Part shown: one piece after another, positions 9,193-17,501 of the stretch
Layout of the letters: each line of letters starts with the position of its first letter
Position numbering within the stretch: position 1 is the stretch's first letter
From: Nodosilinea sp. LEGE 06152
Lineage (GTDB): Bacteria > Cyanobacteriota > Cyanobacteriia > Phormidesmidales > Phormidesmidaceae
NCBI RefSeq assembly: GCF_015207525.1
Contig: NZ_JADEWR010000018.1
Location: 40,649-98,733, forward strand
Direction: 5' to 3'
DNA length: 58,085 nt
Made by a program: the position numbers and the translations under genes
Notes under the pieces: model-generated
What the model saw: the letters and a program-made list of their open reading frames with translations, nothing else
What the model was told of the DNA's origin: nothing
The model's database searches: none

Positions 9193-10161
9193 TTAACGAG
9201 GGTTTGTAGAAGTTCCGGATTCTGAGGAACTTGGCGGCGATGAAGGCTGTCTACGCAGGTCTTCAGCAGAAATTCCTTCGGTCTGATTGCCAAAGCGCCA
9301 GAGAGCGGCGGCGGCTTCTGCCTGGGTAACGCCTTTTTGAGGTTGAAACAGCGTTGTATAGCCAAAGGCCCGACGAATATTGGCAAAGTCGCCGGTTTGG
9401 TGGTCGGCCAGCACCGCTCGCAGAGCCAGTGGCTCAATCTGAGCGGCATCCTGAAAGCCCCAGGCGGTGGTTACAGCCTCTGGGGTAGCGGTAGGCAGCT
9501 GCGTACGGGAGTCTAGGGGTACTTTCCACAGCACCAGGGTTTCGCGGGTGAGCGGTACATCGGAACGAAAGGTGACGGCGGTAGAATTGCCGGTTTTGGC
9601 ACTGGGAATAATACCCGCTTCTGCTAACCCCTGAATAGCGGCGAAGTAGGGGTGCGAAGCAGGCACATCCTGAAAGGTTGGGGTAGTGCCAGCGGTGGCG
9701 GGGCGAATGCGCTTAGCCGGTACATCTGCATAAAACTCGTTGTTAGCGGTAAGCAGCCAGTGAGCAAATTCGCCGCGAGTGATGGGCTGGTTGGGCTCAA
9801 ATTCGGCTCCAGTAGAGGTATCGGCGCTTTGGCGATCGCTTGTAGCTATCTCTAAGGCTAGCCAGTCTTGCACGTAGGGCCGCAGGTCGTCGGGTACCTG
9901 ATCAAGCTGGGCCGTGGTGGGGCGATCGCGAGGGGGCGCGGCTGTGCTGTCGGCGTCGCTGGCCTCCGGAGAAGTCGCCGCCGCCGTTTCGGCTTCGGTG
10001 GTTTCGGGAGTTTCGGGGGTTTCTTCGTCAAACACAGGCCGCTCTTGCAGCTGCGGATCAGCCTCCAGGGACTGTTGCAGTGAGCTGCCCGCACAGCCGG
10101 TAACCAGCACCAGGCTCAGCCCAGATACTATAAGAGCTTTGAGACGAAACGCAGCAGACAA
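9193..10161 (-). CDS. SLH-domain lipoprotein
   Basis: A 322-residue envelope protein. The N-terminus is a lipoprotein signal peptide with lipobox LVTG-C (Cys23), so it should be lipid-anchored. A low-complexity Pro/Glu/Thr/Ala linker (about 30-85) follows, then S-layer-homology-like sequence: ITRGEFAHWLLTANN near residue 130 and FQDVPASHPYFAAIQGLAEAG near 160, with further SLH-type motifs to the end. SLH domains bind secondary cell-wall polymers linked to peptidoglycan, so it may tether the envelope. The start is TTG at 10161, fixed by a perfect AGGAGG eight bases upstream. It converges with the TMEM14-like gene. Confidence 0.88.
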   Translation of the reverse strand: MSAAFRLKALIVSGLSLVLVTGCAGSSLQQSLEADPQLQERPVFDEETPETPETTEAETAAATSPEASDADSTAAPPRDRPTTAQLDQVPDDLRPYVQDWLALEIATSDRQSADTSTGAEFEPNQPITRGEFAHWLLTANNEFYADVPAKRIRPATAGTTPTFQDVPASHPYFAAIQGLAEAGIIPSAKTGNSTAVTFRSDVPLTRETLVLWKVPLDSRTQLPTATPEAVTTAWGFQDAAQIEPLALRAVLADHQTGDFANIRRAFGYTTLFQPQKGVTQAEAAAALWRFGNQTEGISAEDLRRQPSSPPSSSESGTSTNPR

Positions 10162-10169
10162 GGGAGTAA

Positions 10170-10175
10170 CCTCCT
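10170..10175 (-). promoter_or_regulatory. Strong ribosome binding site deciding a TTG start
   Basis: On the minus strand AGGAGG (the + strand reads CCTCCT here) precedes TTG at 10161 by eight bases. No in-frame ATG fits the signal peptide, so this site identifies the start of the SLH lipoprotein. Confidence 0.8.
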
Positions 10176-10314
10176 AACTAGGGAGCACAGATGGCGACGA
10201 CACTATTCTAGGGCAGTGCCGTTTGCTGCTGCTGGCGGGGCTGTGCCACCTGCGATCGCAACCTTTGCCCGCCGCCCCTGTTGACTGTAGATATGACTGT
10301 AGATACTGCCAGGC

Positions 10315-11256
10315 ATGCCGATGATCCCACGCCCCTTGATTATTGACTGCGACCCTGGGGTTGACGATGCGATCGCCCTTCTGCTTGCCCTCGCTAGCCC
10401 CGCCGAGTTCGACCTGCTGGGCGTTACCACCGTGGCGGGCAACGTGCCCCTGTCTCTGACGACGGCCAACGCTCGCCGCATCTGTCACCTGGCCCAGCGA
10501 GCCGATGTGCCGGTATATGCGGGGTGCCCCCGCCCACTGCTGCGATCGCTCACCACCGCCGAAGACATCCACGGCGCGACCGGCTTGCAGGGGGCCGCGC
10601 TGCCCGAGCCCGCCCTGCCGCTGCCAGCTCAGCACGCCGTCGCGTTTTTAATCGAACAGTTCACCACGGCCTCGGCCCCCATTACCCTGGCTACCCTCGG
10701 CCCGCTCACCAACCTAGCTGTGGCCCTGATTCAATGCCCCAAAATTGCCCAGGGCATCGACCGGGTGGTCATAATGGGTGGCTCCCTGGGGGGCGGCAAC
10801 GTTACCCCCGCTGCCGAGTTCAATATCTATGTCGACCCCCACGCGGCCAAAGTCGTGGTGGAGGCCGGTCTGCCCCTGACCATGATCGGCCTGGATGTCA
10901 CCCACCAGGTAGTGACCACCCCCGAGCGGCTGACAGCCCTGGAAAACTTGGGTACCCCCGTGGGCAAAGCCGCTGCGGGCATGCTGCGCTACTACGGCCA
11001 GCTCGATGTCGAACGTTACGGCCTTGCGGCTCCACCCCTCCACGACCCCTGCGTAGTCGCCTACCTGCTGCGACCCGATCTGTTCACCGGCCGCCCTATG
11101 CACCTGGCGATCGAAACTGAGGGGTCGCTCTGCCTGGGGCGAACGGTCGCCAACGCCTACCCCACCGCCGCTGCTCCGGCCAACGCCACGGTCATTGAAA
11201 CCGTCGATGCCGAGGGTTTCTACACTCTTCTGACAGAACGGCTGGGGAAACTATAG
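10315..11256 (+). CDS. Nucleoside hydrolase (inosine/uridine-preferring type)
   Basis: A 313-residue hydrolase expected to split the N-glycosidic bond of ribonucleosides. The calcium-binding fingerprint LIIDCDPGVDDAIALL is at the very start; GVTTVAGNV, VIMGGSLGGG, AEFNIYVDPHAA and the late LHDPCVVAYLL complete the family pattern, with the catalytic aspartates present. Length is typical. A second ATG at 10321 (MIPRPL) sits better behind a CCAGG element and may be the true start. It leads a row of four genes ending in ccmK4 (gaps of 42 and 41 bases to the next two, then 118), so nucleoside salvage and shell genes may share transcripts. Confidence 0.93.
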   Translation: MPMIPRPLIIDCDPGVDDAIALLLALASPAEFDLLGVTTVAGNVPLSLTTANARRICHLAQRADVPVYAGCPRPLLRSLTTAEDIHGATGLQGAALPEPALPLPAQHAVAFLIEQFTTASAPITLATLGPLTNLAVALIQCPKIAQGIDRVVIMGGSLGGGNVTPAAEFNIYVDPHAAKVVVEAGLPLTMIGLDVTHQVVTTPERLTALENLGTPVGKAAAGMLRYYGQLDVERYGLAAPPLHDPCVVAYLLRPDLFTGRPMHLAIETEGSLCLGRTVANAYPTAAAPANATVIETVDAEGFYTLLTERLGKL

Positions 11257-11298
11257 TCAGGCACAAAACTCCCCCGCTGCCCTTGATAAGATAGCCCT

Positions 11299-11886
11299 AT
11301 GGCCTACACCACCGAACAACTCCTGGAGTTTCTCGATCGCGAGCTGCGCGCCACCTGGAAGGGCGAGCGGGTGGTGCTCTCCTCCGCCGATCGCATCGAT
11401 AACCCGGTGCTCTCAAAAGCGATCGGCACCGACAAGCTCAGCAAAGTATTCGCCATCCAAGATTTTCGCGCCCAAATTCACGACTACCAGCACCAGCACG
11501 GGGTGTCGGGGCTGGTGTGGCACACCTGCCAGTTTCAGGGCCGCAGCATTCGCGTGCCCGAGCTGCATCCCCAGCTCATTGCCATTCCCGCCGACAAGGC
11601 GGCTCTAGCGGCGGCTCGTCCCGCCATATTAGAGTTTTGGCGAACTGCCATCGCTGGTCTGCGCCTGTGGCTGGCGGGCAACGACCCCCAGCCCACCACC
11701 CTAGCCGCCATAGAAGAACGCATTGCCGTCAGCGAATGGGCCGAGCTATCCGCCACGCGGGATGAGCTGTATCTCAGCCTGTGCTGGGGCGACCCCAAAG
11801 ACTGCCACTGCGAGTGGGCCAAGCCGGAGTCGGGCTGCGATCGCATTATCGCCACCGCCGGAGAACCCAGCGGCATCAAGGTATGA
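11299..11886 (+). CDS. Conserved-looking protein of unknown function, upstream of ccmK3
   Basis: A 195-residue soluble protein that I do not recognise with confidence. It begins MAYTTEQLLEFLDRELRA, lacks membrane segments, and ends with a cysteine-rich patch LCWGDPKDCHCEWAKPESGC (about 165-185) holding four cysteines and one histidine, which could bind metal. It is sandwiched between the nucleoside hydrolase and ccmK3 with short gaps (42 and 41 bases), suggesting co-transcription. A link to carboxysome shell assembly is only a guess from position. Confidence 0.75.
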   Translation: MAYTTEQLLEFLDRELRATWKGERVVLSSADRIDNPVLSKAIGTDKLSKVFAIQDFRAQIHDYQHQHGVSGLVWHTCQFQGRSIRVPELHPQLIAIPADKAALAAARPAILEFWRTAIAGLRLWLAGNDPQPTTLAAIEERIAVSEWAELSATRDELYLSLCWGDPKDCHCEWAKPESGCDRIIATAGEPSGIKV

Positions 11887-11927
11887 TTGAGAGTTGAACA
11901 ACGCAGCTTTTCCCTAGGAGCACCCCC

Positions 11928-12239
11928 ATGGCCATTGCCGTCGGCGTCATTGAAACCCAAACCTTTCCGGCGGTGCTGGCCGCCGCCGATGCCATGGTAA
12001 AAGCGGGCAACGTCACCGTCTCCGTGCAGGATCGCTCCGAGAGCGGGCGGCAGTTTGTGGTGATTCGCGGTTTGGTAGCCGAGGTCAAACGCGCCATGGA
12101 AGCGGGGCTGGTGGCGGCCAATGCCTGCCCCAATCTGGCCGAAGTTACCACCCATGTAATCATCCCCAACCCCACCGATAACATCGACGCCATCCTGCCG
12201 ATTGGGTTTACCTCAGCCTCCGAAGCGTTTCGGGTATAA
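11928..12239 (+). CDS. ccmK3: Carboxysome shell protein, BMC domain (CcmK3-like)
   Basis: A 103-residue single BMC-domain shell protein. VGVIETQTFPAVLAAADAMV and IIPNPTDNIDAILPI are hallmark segments. The region normally lining the hexamer pore differs from canonical CcmK: VSVQDRSESGRQF replaces the usual pattern, as in CcmK3. CcmK3 proteins are reported to co-assemble with CcmK4 into mixed hexamers rather than forming their own, and the next gene is ccmK4-like. CCTAGGAG lies at good distance before the ATG. The locus contains no ccmLMNO, so it is a satellite ccmK locus, not the main carboxysome operon. Confidence 0.87.
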   Translation: MAIAVGVIETQTFPAVLAAADAMVKAGNVTVSVQDRSESGRQFVVIRGLVAEVKRAMEAGLVAANACPNLAEVTTHVIIPNPTDNIDAILPIGFTSASEAFRV

Positions 12240-12357
12240 GTTTTACTGTTACACACCCCCCACAGTCTTTAATAAATCGACACGGCTAGGTTGATACCGC
12301 TGGCCCGTACAATGAAGGTTGATTTTTTATCCACAGAACTTTCCCAGGAGTACAACC

Positions 12358-12705
12358 ATGCCACAGGCCGTCGGGTCGCTCGAAACCAGAGGGTTTCCCC
12401 CGGTGCTAGCCGCCGCAGATGCGATGGTTAAAGCAGGACGCGTTACGCTCATTGGCTACATTCGGGCTGGTAGCGCTCGCTTTGCCATCAACATTCGCGG
12501 TGATGTCTCCGAAGTTAAGGCCGCCATGGCAGCCGGCGTAGAAGCTGCCGAAAAAACCCCCGGCGGTATTCTCGAAACCTGGGTCATCATCCCCCGTCCG
12601 CACGAAAACGTGGTAGCTGTACTGCCCATCGACTTCAACGACGAAACCGAAATCTACCGCCAAGCCGTCGAGCAACCCATTTTGCCCGGCTCCACCGGTC
12701 GCTAA
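12358..12705 (+). CDS. ccmK4: Carboxysome shell protein, BMC domain (CcmK4-like)
   Basis: A 115-residue BMC-domain protein with VGSLETRGFPPVLAAADAMV, the typical CcmK4 segment YIRAGSARFAINIRGDVSEV, and IIPRPHENVVAVLPIDF, followed by a short C-terminal tail. It should tile the carboxysome shell facets, forming hexamers whose pore controls metabolite passage. The start at 12358 is set by AGGAG a few bases upstream and by family alignment, although the frame extends to 12319. It is 118 bases downstream of ccmK3; that gap contains TACAAT, so ccmK4 might have its own promoter. A strong hairpin terminator follows. Confidence 0.92.
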   Translation: MPQAVGSLETRGFPPVLAAADAMVKAGRVTLIGYIRAGSARFAINIRGDVSEVKAAMAAGVEAAEKTPGGILETWVIIPRPHENVVAVLPIDFNDETEIYRQAVEQPILPGSTGR

Positions 12706-12725
12706 GACACCGCCTAATACCTTAG

Positions 12726-12794
12726 ACCCCAGGGTGCTGCTGATGGAAAAGCCCAGATAACTGGCTTACCACCTAAGCACTCTGGGGTTTTGTT
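12726..12794 (+). terminator. Rho-independent terminator after ccmK4
   Basis: ACCCCAGGGTGCT (12726-12738) pairs with AGCACTCTGGGGT (12776-12788), a 13-bp stem with one G-U pair, followed by TTTTGTT. The loop holds a small nested hairpin AAGCC/GGCTT. It ends the nucleoside hydrolase-ccmK unit. Confidence 0.75.
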
Positions 12795-12863
12795 GTAGAT
12801 ATTAAGCCCCTAGACTAAGCGTTTATGATGATAAAAATAGAACATTGAGTACTAGAGGATGCG

Positions 12864-13496
12864 ATGGCTGCCACCCTCATTCAAAGCCCCGATCGCGTCA
12901 TCTTGCAAAACATTAGCTGGCACACCTACCGCTCACTCGTAAGCGATTTTGAACAAGAGCTTGCCCTTCGCCTGACCTACGAGCTAGGCACTTTGGAAGT
13001 TCGAATGCCGCTCGACCCGCACGAAACCTACAAAAAGCGGCTGGGTCGCCTAATTGAGGCCGCAACCGAAGACCTGGGTTTAGAAATTCGCAGCCTGGGG
13101 TCGCGAACGTGCGATAGAGAAGACCTTGCTAAAGGGCTAGAACCCGACCAGTGCTACTACATCCAGCACGAAGCTCAGGTGCGCGGCGTGGGGCAAATTG
13201 ATTTAGCCCAGTACCCACCTCCAGACCTGGCTGTAGACATTGATATCACCAGCAGCTCACTCAATCGACTGGCCACTTACTCGGCGCTGCGCATTCCAGA
13301 ACTCTGGCGATTCGATGGCGAAAACCTGACGATTTATACTCTGCAAGATGCAAGCTACATCGTCAGTCTTACTAGCCTAGCTCTACCGCCACTAGAGGCT
13401 AGTAATGTTGAGCAGTTTCTAAAGCTGCAACCTACTACTGGCGAAAACAGTTTAATCAAACAATTTCGCCAGTGGTTAAGCCATCAAACTATTTAG
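12864..13496 (+). CDS. Uma2-family (DUF820) putative endonuclease
   Basis: A 210-residue protein of the Uma2 family, a PD-(D/E)XK nuclease-like fold greatly expanded in cyanobacteria. Visible family parts: ISWHTYRSLVSDFEQ near the start, LTYELGTLEVRMPLDPHE, DQCYYIQHEA around residue 95, PPDLAVDIDITSSS (the acidic core near 125) and LRIPELWRFDGENL. Its biological role is unproven. It converges with the DUF2945-like gene with only six bases between stops. Confidence 0.88.
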   Translation: MAATLIQSPDRVILQNISWHTYRSLVSDFEQELALRLTYELGTLEVRMPLDPHETYKKRLGRLIEAATEDLGLEIRSLGSRTCDREDLAKGLEPDQCYYIQHEAQVRGVGQIDLAQYPPPDLAVDIDITSSSLNRLATYSALRIPELWRFDGENLTIYTLQDASYIVSLTSLALPPLEASNVEQFLKLQPTTGENSLIKQFRQWLSHQTI

Positions 13497-13502
13497 TTTA
13501 GG

Positions 13503-13715
13503 TTAATCTTCTTTGGTCAGAGCGCTGGGTTTATGGGCAGCTTGACTGCCGGTTTTATCGCTTTCTACCAGGTATTGAGGGTCATCGTCAGATGCAGCTA
13601 CGGTATGCCCCTTAATGTCAGTGTGAGAGGTGAGCTTTTTCACAACTTTGCCCACGGTCTTTCCCTGGGGTGTGTTCCAGGAGACTTTGTCGCCTTTCTT
13701 AAAGTTCTGCGTCAT
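13503..13715 (-). CDS. Small Tudor-like protein (DUF2945 / HVA1 family)
   Basis: A 70-residue basic protein: FKKGDKVSWNTPQGKTVGKV starts a small SH3/Tudor-like barrel, followed by KGHTVAASDDDPQYLVESDK. This pattern is the DUF2945 (hypervirulence-associated, Tudor) family, common in bacteria as a short single-domain protein of unknown role. The next gene upstream on the same strand also looks stress-related, but a terminator (13828-13858) separates the two. Confidence 0.85.
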   Translation of the reverse strand: MTQNFKKGDKVSWNTPQGKTVGKVVKKLTSHTDIKGHTVAASDDDPQYLVESDKTGSQAAHKPSALTKED

Positions 13716-13827
13716 TGTAATTGCCTAATTTCAACTTGCTTAATTTCTGCTGGCCCTGGGCACGTCGCCGCGATCGCAGGCCTTTCTCGATAATTTCAGG
13801 ATGTACTAAGTTCCGGCACAGGTGAGC

Positions 13828-13858
13828 AAAAAGCTCCGCCAAAAAACTTTAGCGGAGC
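13828..13858 (-). terminator. Rho-independent terminator of the 13887-14252 gene
   Basis: On the minus strand GCTCCGC, a 12-base loop and GCGGAGC are followed immediately by TTTTT. It lies 28 bases after the stop at 13887. Confidence 0.8.
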
Positions 13859-13886
13859 CACATCAGCTCTTGCTGAAAGCTATTTA

Positions 13887-14252
13887 CTAGTCGTCGGTTG
13901 GTAGCTTGCCGTTATCCATACCGGGTGTTAGGGTCTTCGCATTTTGCGGGTAGATCTCTGCCATATTCTTCACCGCATCGGCAGATTCTTCAGCAATACG
14001 CTTCAGCTTTTCGCCAGGCTGCCCTTCTAAGACTTCGTTTTCAGCTCGCCACTGGTTCATGGTGCGAGGCCGACCAATCTCTCCGGCTGGGGGTATTTCA
14101 CCGTTGGCTTTGGCTTGCTGGCTAGCATTTTGTCTGGCATCAACTCCACTGGCAGTCAATAGAATGACAACTGCGGAGCAAGCAACTGCAAACTGCTTCC
14201 AGTGAATGCTGTGCAGCACTTTCTTTAGAGATTCGAAAATCGCTTTCATCAT
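13887..14252 (-). CDS. Small exported or membrane-anchored protein of unknown function
   Basis: A 121-residue protein I do not recognise. The N-terminus MMKAIFESLKKVLHSIHWKQ is basic and is followed by one hydrophobic segment (FAVACSAVVILLTASG, about 22-37) ending in a signal-peptidase-like site before ARQNAS. The mature part is hydrophilic and charged, with EIGRPRTMNQWRAENEV and KLKRIAEESADAVKNMAEI, probably helical. It stands alone with its own terminator. The start could be either of the first two methionines. Similar short exported proteins are common in cyanobacteria without known function. Confidence 0.7.
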   Translation of the reverse strand: MMKAIFESLKKVLHSIHWKQFAVACSAVVILLTASGVDARQNASQQAKANGEIPPAGEIGRPRTMNQWRAENEVLEGQPGEKLKRIAEESADAVKNMAEIYPQNAKTLTPGMDNGKLPTDD

Positions 14253-14538
14253 AAATCACCTAATGAGTTACCTAACAAATGCTAGAAATAGCAAGCCAGT
14301 GGACGCATGGCCACCGCTTCTACCTAGTGGACACATTACGTAAACCTCTCAGCCAACCTCATCGTTCGAAGGGTATATTTTCGTCGACGATGGGGATACT
14401 TGACCCCATATTCGAGTTATTTTCTACTTTTAGGAAGAGGTTGTTTGTTCCTAAAGGGTGAGAGCCAAACCCTAAGCCTGGCAGGGGTAGGCAACTTGTT
14501 TTGGCTCTAAGGTAAGGAAGTACCCACGGTAGACAGCT

Positions 14539-15141
14539 ATGGCTCAACCGCAAGCCCATGAGACCAACAAAATTAGTTTTGATCGAATTGAAGCGTTGGT
14601 GTGTCAATGTTCTGAGGCACTGGCCCAGGGGCAAAATACAGCACCAATAATGGAGGGTATTCTGGCCGTTTTAGGACAGCAGCTGCAGTGCGATCGCGTA
14701 TTTTTGTACGTCCGTGATCCCAGTTCTGCGATTGGGCGGGTGCCCTTCTGCTGGAAGGCGCAATCGTCTGTGCCCACCATCTACGACCCCCAGTGGAAGC
14801 CAGAACCCTCCTCTCTAGCTGACGAAGACCCCATGTTTGCAGCTGCCCTCAACGCTCAGCCCAGTATTTTTGTAGACGATGTCGAACGGGCCGACCCTGG
14901 GACTTTAAATCGGGAGTTTGAGTGCAAAACCTTTGGCCACAGGGCCTTGGTTCACGCTCATCTGTGCTCAGAGCAAACGCTGTGGGGGGTTTTACAAGCC
15001 TGCACTTTCGACAGGCCTCGAGACTGGAGCCAGAGCGATCGCCAACTAATTGAACAAGCCGTTGCCTGGCTCACGCCTGTTGCCATGACCTATGTTGAGG
15101 CCAATTACGACAGCCTTTCGACCGTGGCAGCTCAGAACTAG
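14539..15141 (+). CDS. GAF-domain protein
   Basis: A 200-residue cytosolic protein made mostly of one GAF domain: ILAVLGQQLQCDRVFLYVRD (strand-helix-strand start, about 50-70), a central DPMFAAALNAQPSIFVDDVE, then ALVHAHLCSEQTLWGVLQAC and a closing helix. GAF domains bind small ligands or bilins. The usual bilin-attachment pattern (Cys followed by His with flanking Arg/Asp) is not obvious; LVHAHLC has a nearby Cys but not in canonical order. No output domain is attached, so it may act as a stand-alone regulator. It converges with leuA. Confidence 0.8.
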   Translation: MAQPQAHETNKISFDRIEALVCQCSEALAQGQNTAPIMEGILAVLGQQLQCDRVFLYVRDPSSAIGRVPFCWKAQSSVPTIYDPQWKPEPSSLADEDPMFAAALNAQPSIFVDDVERADPGTLNREFECKTFGHRALVHAHLCSEQTLWGVLQACTFDRPRDWSQSDRQLIEQAVAWLTPVAMTYVEANYDSLSTVAAQN

Positions 15142-15171
15142 CCACTAAAGGCCGGTACAGAAACCGCTCAG

Positions 15172-15208
15172 GGGTGGATACGGCTGGCCTAAAGGTCAAT
15201 ATCCACCC
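15172..15208. terminator. Hairpin between convergent genes
   Basis: GGGTGGATA (15172-15180) and TATCCACCC (15200-15208) form a perfect 9-bp stem between the stops of the GAF gene and leuA. No clear U-tract follows on the plus strand, so terminator function is only likely. Confidence 0.45.
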
Positions 15209-15222
15209 TTGCAACAGCGGGC

Positions 15223-16923
15223 TTAGCCAATGGTTTGCGGCCCAGGCAGCACCGCTTCTCTTTGCGTGGGCGTTAGCGTCGCCAGACCACGGTTGACGGC
15301 GCTAAGCACCGCCAGCAGCGAAGCCGTAACAATGCTGCTGTGAACGCCCACCCCATGAATGGTGCCCTCCAGCCAGTCGGCGGCAATTTCGATCAGCGCG
15401 ATCGCGTCGGCATCGCTACCGTGGCCGATCGCCCGCTCCTCATAGCTGTGTACGCGAATCTGGAGATCTAGCGCATCCACAAAGGCATCGATGGGGCCGT
15501 TACCGTGGCCCGCACGGGTCAGCACGCGATCGCCACATTCCAAGGTTGTGGAAATGGCCGAGGGGCTCTCGTCATCGCGCCAGTGGTGGGTCACGTACTT
15601 AAACGGCGCGTTCGCCCGCAGATACTCCTGCTCAAACAAGTCCCACAGCATCGGTGCGGTCATTTCCTTGCCGGTGGCATCCATCGCTCGCTGCACCACC
15701 TGGCTAAACTCAATCTGCAAACGGCGAGGCAGACTGAGGTTATAGTCGCGCTCTAGCAAAAAGGCAATGCCGCCCTTGCCCGACTGGCTATTTACCCGCA
15801 CCACCGACTCGTAGGAACGGCCCAGGTCCGCCGGGTCGAGCGGCAGGTAGGGCATATCCCACAGGTCGTTGGGGTTGCGGGCCGCAAAACCCTTGCGAAT
15901 CGCATCCTGATGGGAGCCGGAGAAGGCCGTAAACACCAGGTCGCCCACGTAGGGATGGCGGGGGTGAATGGGCAGCTGGGTGCAGTCTTCGACAATGCGG
16001 GCTACCTCGTTAATGCGCGAAAAATCGAGACCGGGGTGAATGCCCTGGGTGTAGAGATTCAGCGCCAGGGTAACGATATCGACATTGCCGGTGCGCTCGC
16101 CGTTGCCAAACAGACAGCCCTCGACCCGATCGGCCCCGGCCATCTGGCCCAGTTCGGCGGCGGCGATCGCGCAGCCCCGGTCGTTGTGGTTGTGCACGCT
16201 CAAATCCACACTGGCGCGGTAGGTCAGGTGGCGGTGCATCCACTCCACCTGGTCGGCAAATACGTTGGGGGTAGCGCTTTCTACCGTAGCGGGCAGGTTG
16301 ATGATCGCTTTGCGATTGGGGGTGGGCTGCCACACATCCAGCACCGCATTGCAAATATCGCGGGCAAACTCCAGCTCAGTCTGCGAAAACACCTCTGGCG
16401 AATACTGGAAGCGCCACTGGGTTTCGGGTCGCTCTGCGGCCAGGTCACGAATCAGCGTTGCCGCCCGCACCGCCAGTTCAATGGTCGCAGCATTGTCGTT
16501 GCGAAACACCACCCGCCGAAACACCGGGGCCGTGGCGTTGTAGACGTGAACAATCGCCCGCTTCGCCCCCGCCAATGACTCAAAGGTACGGCGAATCAAG
16601 TCTTCCCGCGCCTGGGTCAGCACCTGAATTTCGACGTCGTCGGGCACGCGGTTTTCGTCGATCAGGCGGCGCACAAAGTTAAAGTCAGTTTCTGAGGCCG
16701 ATGGAAACGCCACCTCAATTTCTTTAAAGCCGATCGCCACCAGTAGCTCAAACATTCGCAGCTTTTGCTCGACCGACATGGGTTCAATCAGCGCCTGGTT
16801 GCCGTCGCGCAGGTCGGTGCTGAGCCAGATTGGGGGTTGGGTGATGGTCTGGCTGGGCCAGGTGCGGTCTGGCAATGCGATCGGCGCAAAGGGGCGATAT
16901 TTCTCAGCGGGGTTGGTCAACAT
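15223..16923 (-). CDS. leuA: 2-isopropylmalate synthase, actinobacterial/yeast-type
   Basis: Condenses acetyl-CoA with 2-ketoisovalerate, the first committed step of leucine synthesis. The catalytic barrel shows WLSTDLRDGNQALIEPMS near the start, FPSASETDF, HNHNDRGCAIAAAELG (metal ligands) and GNGERTGNVD. A C-terminal regulatory domain (about 430-560) carries the allosteric leucine site in this family. The spacing and the TDLRDGNQAL motif match the Mycobacterium/Corynebacterium/yeast class (TIGR00970-like) rather than the E. coli class. The ATG at 16923 is preferred; the frame extends to a TTG at 16953. No other leu gene is near. Confidence 0.92.
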   Translation of the reverse strand: MLTNPAEKYRPFAPIALPDRTWPSQTITQPPIWLSTDLRDGNQALIEPMSVEQKLRMFELLVAIGFKEIEVAFPSASETDFNFVRRLIDENRVPDDVEIQVLTQAREDLIRRTFESLAGAKRAIVHVYNATAPVFRRVVFRNDNAATIELAVRAATLIRDLAAERPETQWRFQYSPEVFSQTELEFARDICNAVLDVWQPTPNRKAIINLPATVESATPNVFADQVEWMHRHLTYRASVDLSVHNHNDRGCAIAAAELGQMAGADRVEGCLFGNGERTGNVDIVTLALNLYTQGIHPGLDFSRINEVARIVEDCTQLPIHPRHPYVGDLVFTAFSGSHQDAIRKGFAARNPNDLWDMPYLPLDPADLGRSYESVVRVNSQSGKGGIAFLLERDYNLSLPRRLQIEFSQVVQRAMDATGKEMTAPMLWDLFEQEYLRANAPFKYVTHHWRDDESPSAISTTLECGDRVLTRAGHGNGPIDAFVDALDLQIRVHSYEERAIGHGSDADAIALIEIAADWLEGTIHGVGVHSSIVTASLLAVLSAVNRGLATLTPTQREAVLPGPQTIG

Positions 16924-16989
16924 GGGATATTTCCAAGAGTTAGCGGATGGCAATACTTAGGCAATGTTTAGACATCACCTGACTGGAAT

Positions 16990-17006
16990 GGTGGGCAGTG
17001 CCCACC
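16990..17006. repeat. Dispersed palindrome GGTGGGCA-G-TGCCCACC
   Basis: A perfect inverted repeat centred on one G, followed by CTAC, lies upstream of leuA. The GTAGGGTGGGCA-type palindrome is one I associate with repeats scattered in many cyanobacterial genomes. The rest of the 578-base gap (16924-17501) shows no convincing gene. Confidence 0.5.
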
Positions 17007-17501
17007 CTACAAGGCTCTCAGCGGACGAGGCGGTGGGGTGCGATCGCGGCAGAGCGCAATGCACCAACGCTTGAATAACGCAGCAAACTCCTAAGCCGTA
17101 GTCAGATTCAGGGACAACCTGTGACCAAAGGAGTAAAACTATTCAGGGCACTTCGCCTTTGTTTTAAGAATTAGTTGCGCCCAAGGCGCAGCAGCAGCCC
17201 CAGCCCTAGGATTAGGCTGAAGAGACGGGCGGGGGATAGCTGCAAAGACAACATCAAACGGTGATGGCGCAGAGTTGCACAACATCAGCATCCTAACCGC
17301 ACCTGAAATTGGCGTCAAGAGCTGAGGCGCGATCGCAAGGCAGACATTTCCCTGCAATTCTGGCCACCGGAAATCACCTCTCAACCCCTTCACTGTGATG
17401 GGCCTGAACCCGAAATCGCTAATCTCAAATCCAGAATTCAAACCTGGAAGCATTGAGGCAGCGCTTACAATAAAAGCCTAGGCCTGCACGGCATTTTCAC
17501 T

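Noticed and set aside
14539..15141. Cyanobacteriochrome (bilin-binding GAF)
   Set aside because: The conserved Cys-His chromophore site is not found in the expected order.
17139..17453. 104-codon open frame on the minus strand upstream of the second Uma2 gene
   Set aside because: No family features, compositionally unlike neighbouring proteins, begins inside a promoter-like region; probably chance.
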